A stretch of 11,941 nt of DNA from Myxococcales bacterium (GTDB lineage Bacteria > Myxococcota_C > UBA6777), in contig JALTMC010000701.1 of assembly GCA_027005175.1 (NCBI GenBank), positions 1 to 11,941 on the forward strand, written 5' to 3'. Below the pieces are notes generated by a model that was given only the letters and a program-made list of their open reading frames with translations, searched no databases and had not been told where the DNA came from. A program made the translations under genes and the position numbers. Positions 1 through 6,480 of the stretch are shown here, piece by piece (position 1 is the first letter of the stretch; each line of letters starts with the position of its first letter).

Positions 1-442
1 ATTTTGCTTTATACCGACAAAGACGCACTTTTCCAGTCATTGCTTCATGATGGCATAACTTCGACCATGTCCTAGCCCACGTGATAACACACAAATCTTG
101 TTTTGGTGTTGTTTTATAGAATAGATACCTTGACATACGTTTTGCTGGCCATGTACCTACATGAGCGAATCCCTTCTTCCCAAGTTTTTTATCTTGGTGT
201 GGATAGTAATCGAAAAAGATCCGAGTAACTCCCTCGGGCTGGGTTGGGAATGACGGAGAATGCGATGAGGTCTTGGGTGAATAATTAAGTCCTCCTGTTG
301 GAATGACTTCAATCCCTGGATGCTCAAACGCACCTATCGGTGTTACATATTTTCCCATCAGCAAATATCTACCTAACAGGTAACCAACATAGTTTTTTGT
401 CGGTTGTGTTTTTTTGAGGTCCCATAGGTGAACTTTGATATT
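1..442 (-). other. Variable C-terminal tail of the RHS protein, unrecognised (incomplete)
   Basis: After NPVSYTDPEGL the frame continues for at least 147 residues (1808-1954) to the window edge. Polymorphic toxins replace their effector domain at this position. The tail starts NIKVHLWDLKK and includes GAFEHPGIEVIPTGG, TRIFFDYYPHQDKK and HVGTWPAKRMSRY. It then has a Cys/His-containing stretch with LCVITW, LCHHEA and RLCRY. I recognise no nuclease, deaminase or peptidase signature. No conclusion about toxicity can be drawn without the missing end and the next gene, which could be an immunity gene. Confidence 0.6.
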
Positions 443-3400
443 AAGTCCTTCAGGGTCTGTATAAGAAACAGGGTTACCTGCGCCATAACCATACAGATTA
501 GGCCCTGCTTCTAACCCCAGCGGATCCGGCGTAATATAACGCCCAACATTCGCATCATAGAAGCGATGCCAGTTGTAGTGTAGTCCGGCATAGGTGAGGT
601 TGTCGCTGGTGTCACGGACTTCGGTGTCTTTTTCGTACCATTGGCCAGGGAAGCGGGCTTTCACATCAACGGCAGATTTAGTTTCGACACTGGTTATGAT
701 AAACCCGGCGTACTGGACCGAAGAATCTGTATGAAGTTGTACCTTAAGAGTGTTTCCATCAACCCAGGCTGAGCATAATGATCCCAGGTTTCCTGTCAGG
801 ACCTGGATGATGTGGTTGGCATTGTCGCGGATCTCAACCCTGTCGTAAAATTGCTCCACATTGAAACTGCTGAAACATACTCGGATCATCTTCGCACTTG
901 AATCAGGGTTATAGACCTTTTCCCAGGGCGGTGTTGTTCCAGAATCTCCCAGATTAGCTGCATACACTCCTGTTCCCGGATCTGCCGGAGAATCCGTGAA
1001 ACTGAACGAAGCATCCATCCCGGCAGTTACATGCCACAGCCGATACTTGATAATCTTGTAGCCATCACCCCCAGTATCACCCGCCAGCAACTGAAACAAC
1101 AATGAAGCATTGGGACTTGTATGGGAAGCCTGCATATTCTTGGGGGTAAACGGAATGACCGGCCCCCAGAACCCACCTGTAGGATTGCTCCACTGACCTG
1201 TATGGTGATTACCTGTGAATGTATGGATCAATACATCGTTTGAGGACGCTTCTCGGCTAAAGAGATTGAGAAAATCATAACCTGGCTGCATTGAGAGTTT
1301 CTCGAAATAGAACTGGACTCCAAAAGTTCCAGGTGCAACGATAGCTTTGGATTGTGCATCGTTTTCAAATGCGACAAAGGGCGTCTTTTGGATATAGTTG
1401 GAGGAGGTAAAAGAGACCTCAGTGTAGGGGTTCTTGGCCAGGGAGATGCCTTCATCCTTACCATAGGGCTGTGCATTGGAACGCCACGCTGGAACACCTT
1501 GAGCATCGGTGACAACAGCGATACGCCCCAGGTGGTCGGGGTGATAGTTGGCGCTCAAGTAACGACAAACTTGTGCGTCACAATGGTTGATTTCACCGTA
1601 AAGAGGTGTCCCACCAAACCAGACCCAGTAGCGTTGATGCGTCGTGGAAGTGTTCAGGTCGGGATACTCGATCTCTTCGAGCAGGTTGCCTTGCAGATCA
1701 TAGTAGTAGAGAGTTTGTCCCAGAACTGTCGAAGATGTAGGGGTGCTGAGAATGAACTTGTGGATCCGCCGTCCTTGATGATCATAGGTAAAAAACAACA
1801 CCTTCCCATTGGGATTGGTGGCTGTCTTGGGCTCCATCAGAGCGAGGCGACCATTACTATGATAGGTGTACTTCCAGTACGGATCCTCTTTTCGCTGACC
1901 ACCGTCATATTGGAGGTAATTGATCGTTGGCGACGGATTGGTCGACTTGTAACGTTTCTCCAAACGATTGGTCCCGACTGTATAGAAAAAATTCCAGGTC
2001 AAACCACCTGTGGCCCGATCTTGTTTCTTGGTGAGGTTGCCGTTGCTGTCGTAGGTAAAGGCGTAACGTGGTTGTGACGAGACCAATTCTCCCGCATCTT
2101 TGAGACGATACAACCCATCATAGAGAAATGACTTGGCCTTATTTCCTGGATAGCAGTTGCTTGCGTTGGTTCCACTGCTGGCACAGTTGTATCCTTTGAG
2201 CAGACCTGTTTTGTTGTAGTCGTAAAGACGATAGATCAGACCAGCATGTCCTTGCAGATTGCCATCAAGGGCTGGGCCACTAGCCTGAGCCGTAGTTGAG
2301 TTCGTTGACGGTGGTGTAGCTGGTGTAAATAACAGATTGTTGTACATCTGGCTGGAGATCGCATAGGTATCAGCAGAGGGTACTGCTGTTGGCGATGAAC
2401 TGTAATCATGGAGCATTTGTTTGGGTAGCAACTCTGGACTATTGTAGGCGATCTTATAGCGATAAAGAGTATCATACCCAAAAAACTGACCTACATTTTG
2501 CAGTTGCCCCAGACTATTGTAGGAATATCGCATCTGAAGGTCGGACGTGAAAGGATAAGTGATATCGGTAAGATTGTTTTCCTTATCATAAGCATATTTG
2601 GTGGACCAGGTCAGTGCTGGGGTACCGTCATCAATCTGCTCATCCAACAGCCGACCTGCCGCATCATAAACATACTTGGTAGTGCGTTTTATCGTGCTAC
2701 TCGTTCCATCTTTGTAGAGGTCAACTGTAACTTTCGTTAGGCGTCCTTTCGCAAAATGTGTGATGGAAGCATCCCCATAATAGTAATTGACATTGTTGGC
2801 AATCAGCATCGGGTTGGAGCTAGAAGGTGTGGGATACGTGATGCTTATCAGCCGATTCAGAGTATCATACGCCAGTTGGATTGTGGTTAGATCGGGACGC
2901 TTAACTTTAATCAGATTGCCGCTCTCGTCGTACTCATAGAGCAGTGTCTTTCCTGAAGGCGCACGATCTGGGGAAGTTAACTCTACAACCTGATTGAAGT
3001 CATCCCAAACATACAGGGTTTCAATGCCTTTGGCATCTTTGACCTTGATTTTTCTTCCAGCATTATCATAAGTCAGATTAACATACACCGGAGTCTGGTT
3101 GCTGGCCTCGGTATAGCTTTTAATTTTGGTTAACCAAAAACGTGTAGCATCATACGTATATTCCGTATCCTGACCATTTTCATCAGTGACTTTGGCTAGA
3201 GCCTTGTTGCTATTATAAGTATAGAGTCGAAAGCCAGAAGAAGGTTTGGCCGGGTAGATCTTCGTCGTCGAACCTCCGCCAGACAGGAAGCGATACTCAT
3301 AGGTCGAAAGCAACTGCGCACTACCGACATCTTTGACCCGCAGATTTTTAGTCTGTGTGGTTCGTCCCAATCCATCGTAGACAAACTCACGGATTCCCTG

Positions 3401-5863
3401 TGCTGTAGCACTGCTGTTTTCTTTAAACAGTATCTTGAGCAGACGACCATAGGTTGTACCATACTCGTACTTCAGAAAACTTCCATTGGGTCGCTCTATT
3501 TCCGACAAACGACCGGATGTATCGTACGTTAGCTTCCACGACGCCCACAATGAAGAGTCGGTGGATAGCTTACGAAGATCGCGTTTTATCTCTGTGACTC
3601 GTCCCAAGGTATCGTAGATGACTTCACTGTTTACATTGTTGGGATCAACGACCACAGCAGGAACACCATACTCGTTGTAACACTTGTACGTTGTGGTCAG
3701 GTATGTCGTCGTCTGATCTCGTGTATTATAGACTTTAAGCTTGGCCTCTTTCAATTGATGATCGTTGGTACTTCCCGTATTCACAGGGCATCCACTCTGA
3801 GTTCCAGAACTGGCGCTGTAGTAGGTAAAGGTGACCTCCTGGTTTGTGCGGGGTCCAGTGATTTTGATCACCCGATTTTTGGAGTCGTACTCGTAATGGA
3901 TCACCTGCGTCTTTACCTGCCAGGTCGAACCACCGGCAATGGTCCGGGTGTATCCACGGATCACAACACGATGAATCAACGAGGTTGGATTCTTGTTGAA
4001 TGCCGTAACCGCACAGGTAGCAGGGGTGGTGCAACGCAAAGGTTCTACCAGAGTATCGTAATCGTAGATCGTAACGCGCTTTTGCCCACTATTGACACTA
4101 TCTGTCTCCTTTGCCGTGATCATGTCGGGATACGTTGGATGATAGTAGGTTTTTACCTGGTATCGATTGTCAGGACTAGGGGTGTTGTTGGGATCAGAGT
4201 CGGTGTCGCCAATGGTTATGGTTTGTGTGGCAAGAAGCTTTGGAGTGGTGCTGGTATACGTATGCTGGAAGTGCCGATATGAATTTGTGCCTACAAGCTT
4301 TTGCCACTTCAGAAGAGTGTAGCCATTTTCCTCCTTCCAGTCTTGCTGGGCCGAACTTTGAGAACAACTACACGACCCCTGTTGTTGGGTCATTTTCACC
4401 CAATCTTTGCTATAAGTAACAGTTCGGCTATACCCGGTTCCGGAGGGTCCAGAAACCGTTGTTTTACTATTGGCATGATTGTATGCAAAGCTGAGATTGC
4501 CATCACTGCTATCGCTTGTGGCAGCCCGACCTTCCGAATCATACTGATGCGCCTCCAGGATGCGACCCTTAGCGTCTTTAGCACTGGTGAGCTGTCCCCA
4601 ACTACTGTAGGCATACACAATGTAATCTTGTGATGTACTACCTGGTTTGCGATAAGCCTTCTTCAAGAACAGATGCCCAGACGGCGGTTCGTATTCATAT
4701 TCAACAATCGTGCGGCCACAGTAACCCGTGGTGGAAGATATCGCTCCAGGACCCTTGGCACAGATCTCTCCAGTGCCACAACTGGAGTCACTGGTACAGG
4801 TCGCGCTTGTGGCGTAATCACCGAGGACAGCTTTGGAGATGGCACCCCAAGTGCTCAGAATAGAGTAATGAAAATAAACAGCCTTTTGCGTAGAAGTTCC
4901 ACCCTTTAGAAATGACTTGACTGCAACAAGATGGTACACGTCTTTGTAGACCGTATATGTAAAAGAAAGATAGCTTCCGTTGGGGTATTCCAACTTTACC
5001 ATCGGACGGCCAACACTTGGCTCCCCGGATGGCACAGAAACAGCAGCATAATAACGCTTGACTCCATCCGGCGCGGTAAGAATCCACTCGCTCGAAACTT
5101 TGGTCAGTTTGTAGCCAATGCTTCCAGGTTCGGGGGTATACGTAGAAGCACTCTCTTTAAAAGTAACAATGCGTCCCCCCAGATAGAAATGGTGCTGGAG
5201 TGGAGAACCACTAACAGTATTGATACGGCTTTGGTAATTATGCATCCAGCCAAAGCCAAGAGAGCTAAAAGCACTCTCAGCCCAATAGCTCCACAGACTA
5301 TTGTAGGTCCGAGAAAAGGTAATCGGAGCCCCACCCGTTTGAATGGCGAAATCAGAGTGAGTGAGGGTCATATTACCGCTGAGTAAGTGAACAGGTTTAC
5401 CCGCATACATCGGAGAACAAAACAGACTCTTCCCATTGGTGCCTCCACAACCTTCGTCTACCTTCCCATTGGAATTGTTATCCTTTCCATCACCACAAAT
5501 TTCAACTTGTCCACTGATTGCACCTCCCCCTGCAGGACCACCGGCCCCATCACTTCCAGTACATGTCCCACAATACTGCTGTATTGGACAATGGCACCCC
5601 CATACTATGTTGTCGACTGGAATAGTTTTAAAACAAGTCGGTGCTTCAGCATGAGAGAATACTTCACCGTTCTCGCAAGAGCGCTGATATATATGTTTCT
5701 CGTAACGTATCCAACCATTAGTACATGTTTGGATTTGAACCCAAGTTGCTCTGGTAAAACAGGTGACCATTTCACTGCATGGTCTAGGTAGATTATAGAC
5801 ACCACAAGACGCCCAGGTAGACTGTCTCTCATTTGTAAGCATTAGGAAGAGAAAAAACATCAT
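1..5863 (-). CDS. Giant exported RHS/YD-repeat protein with CUB-like insert (3' end outside window)
   Basis: The frame stays open from an in-frame TAA at 5932-5930 to the window's left edge. From the first ATG (5863) it gives at least 1,954 residues. In order they are: a hydrophobic segment (1-16); a Cys-rich region; a glycine-rich linker; CGDGKDNNSNGKVDEGC (123-139); a DUF6531-like module (about 152-225, with FSRTYNS and GFGWMHNY); YD repeats (about 400-1460, e.g. YEYDESGNLIKV); YHPDHLGRI; GRYITPDPLGL (1774-1784); and a variable tail after DPEGL (1807). RHS proteins fold into a hollow beta-cocoon that encloses a C-terminal effector, and many act in contact-dependent competition. A similar role here is inference. 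The start is uncertain. The ATG at 5863 has no ribosome binding site and would drop the KKR charges just upstream, which suit a signal peptide. A GGAGGA lies at 5914-5909, but no ATG, GTG or TTG follows it in frame. The GST gene upstream is on the same strand but too far away to suggest an operon. Confidence 0.93.
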   Translation of the reverse strand, partial: MMFFLFLMLTNERQSTWASCGVYNLPRPCSEMVTCFTRATWVQIQTCTNGWIRYEKHIYQRSCENGEVFSHAEAPTCFKTIPVDNIVWGCHCPIQQYCGTCTGSDGAGGPAGGGAISGQVEICGDGKDNNSNGKVDEGCGGTNGKSLFCSPMYAGKPVHLLSGNMTLTHSDFAIQTGGAPITFSRTYNSLWSYWAESAFSSLGFGWMHNYQSRINTVSGSPLQHHFYLGGRIVTFKESASTYTPEPGSIGYKLTKVSSEWILTAPDGVKRYYAAVSVPSGEPSVGRPMVKLEYPNGSYLSFTYTVYKDVYHLVAVKSFLKGGTSTQKAVYFHYSILSTWGAISKAVLGDYATSATCTSDSSCGTGEICAKGPGAISSTTGYCGRTIVEYEYEPPSGHLFLKKAYRKPGSTSQDYIVYAYSSWGQLTSAKDAKGRILEAHQYDSEGRAATSDSSDGNLSFAYNHANSKTTVSGPSGTGYSRTVTYSKDWVKMTQQQGSCSCSQSSAQQDWKEENGYTLLKWQKLVGTNSYRHFQHTYTSTTPKLLATQTITIGDTDSDPNNTPSPDNRYQVKTYYHPTYPDMITAKETDSVNSGQKRVTIYDYDTLVEPLRCTTPATCAVTAFNKNPTSLIHRVVIRGYTRTIAGGSTWQVKTQVIHYEYDSKNRVIKITGPRTNQEVTFTYYSASSGTQSGCPVNTGSTNDHQLKEAKLKVYNTRDQTTTYLTTTYKCYNEYGVPAVVVDPNNVNSEVIYDTLGRVTEIKRDLRKLSTDSSLWASWKLTYDTSGRLSEIERPNGSFLKYEYGTTYGRLLKILFKENSSATAQGIREFVYDGLGRTTQTKNLRVKDVGSAQLLSTYEYRFLSGGGSTTKIYPAKPSSGFRLYTYNSNKALAKVTDENGQDTEYTYDATRFWLTKIKSYTEASNQTPVYVNLTYDNAGRKIKVKDAKGIETLYVWDDFNQVVELTSPDRAPSGKTLLYEYDESGNLIKVKRPDLTTIQLAYDTLNRLISITYPTPSSSNPMLIANNVNYYYGDASITHFAKGRLTKVTVDLYKDGTSSTIKRTTKYVYDAAGRLLDEQIDDGTPALTWSTKYAYDKENNLTDITYPFTSDLQMRYSYNSLGQLQNVGQFFGYDTLYRYKIAYNSPELLPKQMLHDYSSSPTAVPSADTYAISSQMYNNLLFTPATPPSTNSTTAQASGPALDGNLQGHAGLIYRLYDYNKTGLLKGYNCASSGTNASNCYPGNKAKSFLYDGLYRLKDAGELVSSQPRYAFTYDSNGNLTKKQDRATGGLTWNFFYTVGTNRLEKRYKSTNPSPTINYLQYDGGQRKEDPYWKYTYHSNGRLALMEPKTATNPNGKVLFFTYDHQGRRIHKFILSTPTSSTVLGQTLYYYDLQGNLLEEIEYPDLNTSTTHQRYWVWFGGTPLYGEINHCDAQVCRYLSANYHPDHLGRIAVVTDAQGVPAWRSNAQPYGKDEGISLAKNPYTEVSFTSSNYIQKTPFVAFENDAQSKAIVAPGTFGVQFYFEKLSMQPGYDFLNLFSREASSNDVLIHTFTGNHHTGQWSNPTGGFWGPVIPFTPKNMQASHTSPNASLLFQLLAGDTGGDGYKIIKYRLWHVTAGMDASFSFTDSPADPGTGVYAANLGDSGTTPPWEKVYNPDSSAKMIRVCFSSFNVEQFYDRVEIRDNANHIIQVLTGNLGSLCSAWVDGNTLKVQLHTDSSVQYAGFIITSVETKSAVDVKARFPGQWYEKDTEVRDTSDNLTYAGLHYNWHRFYDANVGRYITPDPLGLEAGPNLYGYGAGNPVSYTDPEGLNIKVHLWDLKKTQPTKNYVGYLLGRYLLMGKYVTPIGAFEHPGIEVIPTGGLNYSPKTSSHSPSFPTQPEGVTRIFFDYYPHQDKKLGKKGFAHVGTWPAKRMSRYLFYKTTPKQDLCVITWARTWSKLCHHEAMTGKVRLCRYKAK
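664..1456 (-). other. About 265-residue insert in the RHS core end module, with two CUB-like domains
   Basis: In typical RHS proteins the P-[YF]-G segment runs within a few tens of residues into R-[FY]-x-G-Q-[YW]-x-x-E-T-G-L-x-Y-x-x-x-R-x-Y-D. Here NAQPYGK ends at 1457 and KARFPGQWYEKD resumes at 661, so about 265 residues intervene (1470-1734). The second half looks like a CUB domain: IRVCFSSFNVEQFYDRVEI, then LTGNLGSLCSAW, LKVQLHTDSS and YAGFIITSVE. The first half has a weaker version: PGYDFLNLFS, HTFTGNHHTGQW and LLFQLLAGDTGGDGYKI. CUB domains are about 110-residue beta-sandwiches often used in extracellular binding. The assignment is by eye. The boundary between the two copies is near 1010. 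Confidence 0.65.
1490..4640 (-). repeat. YD (RHS) repeat array within the RHS protein
   Basis: This stretch encodes more than 20 degenerate copies of the YD motif (Y-x-Y-D-x-x-G-R-L/N-L), about residues 400-1460. Clear copies include HYEYDSKNRVIKI, LTYDTSGRLSEI, FVYDGLGRTTQT, LTYDNAGRKIKV, YEYDESGNLIKV, YVYDAAGRLLDE, FTYDSNGNLTK and YYYDLQGNLLEE. The copies differ in spacing and DNA sequence, so this is an old protein-level repeat. Such repeats form the spiral beta-sheet wall of RHS and teneurin cocoons. The array ends in YHPDHLGRIAVVTD, the usual lead-in to the core end. Confidence 0.92.
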
Positions 5864-5908
5864 AATAGAGAGGAGATACTTTAGAGGAAAAATACGTTTC
5901 TTACTTTT

Positions 5909-5914
5909 TCCTCC
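5909..5914 (-). promoter_or_regulatory. Ribosome binding site-like GGAGGA without a standard start codon after it
   Basis: The minus strand reads GGAGGA at 5914-5909, an excellent Shine-Dalgarno sequence. In the RHS frame the following codons are AAA AGT AAG AAA CGT ATT TTT, so no ATG, GTG or TTG occurs at normal spacing. The only near-starts are ATT at 5893, which is rare in bacteria, and a non-start AAG at 5902. The first in-frame ATG is 45 bases beyond the site. Either initiation is non-canonical or a start codon has been lost or miscalled. Confidence 0.4.
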
Positions 5915-5929
5915 AAGAGTATCGTTTTT

Positions 5930-6001
5930 TTAAAAAAAACAAATACATGATTGTAGAGGTCGCAGAAAGGATACACAGGAAAAAGAGCGAGGCTGATGCA
6001 T
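5930..6001 (-). CDS. 23-codon leader frame immediately upstream of, and in frame with, the RHS gene
   Basis: The ATG at 6001-5999 lies 6 bases after a strong AGAGGAG (6014-6008), the best ribosome binding site near the RHS gene. It opens a 23-residue frame (MHQPRSFSCVSF..., ending CICFF) that stops at TAA 5932-5930. That stop lies at the junction of an 8-T and a 7-A run and is in the RHS reading frame. The frame may be a leader peptide coupled to RHS translation, or the true RHS start cut off by a one-base change, because a T-to-A change at 5932 would fuse the two. It could also be chance. I know of no family match. Confidence 0.35.
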   Translation of the reverse strand: MHQPRSFSCVSFLRPLQSCICFF

Positions 6002-6007
6002 AGATTT

Positions 6008-6014
6008 CTCCTCT
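6008..6014 (-). promoter_or_regulatory. Strong ribosome binding site for the leader frame
   Basis: The minus strand reads AGAGGAG, then six bases, then ATG at 6001. This matches anti-Shine-Dalgarno pairing and ideal spacing. Upstream on the minus strand is a very T-rich stretch with TATATT (around 6025-6030) that could be a -10 box. I see no convincing -35 partner. Confidence 0.5.
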
Positions 6015-6480
6015 ATTACATGAAAAAATATAAAAAATCCATTTACATTCCGAATCGATATTTGATTCGAACGATACGAGACGTCGGATATTGTCCACCC
6101 AAAATTTCTAGAGATTCTTGCACATACTCGAACAAAATCAGCCATGAGTGGAATAGAAAATCTCTCTCAGTCAGTATATGAATTAACTCGGCAGGTGTCA
6201 AGAGAGGGTTATACCGAGAATTATCGGATAGCGGAATCCCTTACCGTTACTAACCTTCCTCATTATGCCTTTGCCCGCCAATCATCTATATACTATGCTC
6301 TCATTGAAAGTATCGGATAGCACGGTCGTTCTCTTTTATCAGAAATTTAACCATAGACAAAAGGAGAATATTCATACCAAGAGCTTCCCATTCTACCTAT
6401 ATTCAAACCACCGTGTTAAAGATAGCAGCTTAAAATGACATCGTGAGATGCTCCCGTCCCATCGTACTCTATCCTGGTAT
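6015..6480. other. AT-rich intergenic region with no confident gene
   Basis: This gap lies between the RHS leader and the 3' end of the GST-like gene, and its base composition is more AT-rich than its flanks. It probably contains the RHS promoter at its left end. It holds an 11-bp direct repeat, TATCGGATAGC, at 6222-6232 and 6311-6321. A plus-strand frame is open from 6066 to the TAG at 6318-6320, and the 58-residue part from ATG 6144 (MSGIENLSQSVYELTRQV...) has a protein-like composition but no ribosome binding site. AAAGGAG at 6360-6366 precedes another short plus-strand frame without an ATG. These could be remnants of a decayed gene. No tRNA or other RNA gene is apparent. Confidence 0.5.
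6051..6069. promoter_or_regulatory. Inverted repeat upstream of the RHS leader, possible operator
   Basis: CGAATC (6051-6056) and GATTCG (6064-6069) are perfect 6-bp arms around a 7-base centre, GATATTT. The site lies about 50 bp upstream of the minus-strand leader ATG, close to where a promoter would sit, so it could bind a dimeric regulator. No U-run follows on either strand, so it is not a terminator. A short palindrome in AT-rich DNA can arise by chance. Confidence 0.25.

Noticed and set aside
1352-1515. Frameshift in the RHS frame near the CUB insert
   Set aside because: Rechecking codon phase at 2053, 1459, 661, 544, 520 and 16 gave the same frame throughout.
1352-2077. 241-codon plus-strand open frame opposite the RHS gene
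   Set aside because: The minus strand here encodes clear YD repeats and the RHS end module. The plus frame has no ribosome binding site and mirrors those codons.
3755-4282. 175-codon plus-strand open frame
   Set aside because: It lies antisense to the YD-repeat region. Its composition is explained by the complement of RHS codons and it has no recognisable domain.
5923-5937. T8/A7 tract as a phase-variation switch for the RHS gene
   Set aside because: I tested losing or gaining one T. Each shifts the upstream frame into another stop before it can join RHS, so simple slippage cannot switch the gene on. Only a substitution or compensated change would.
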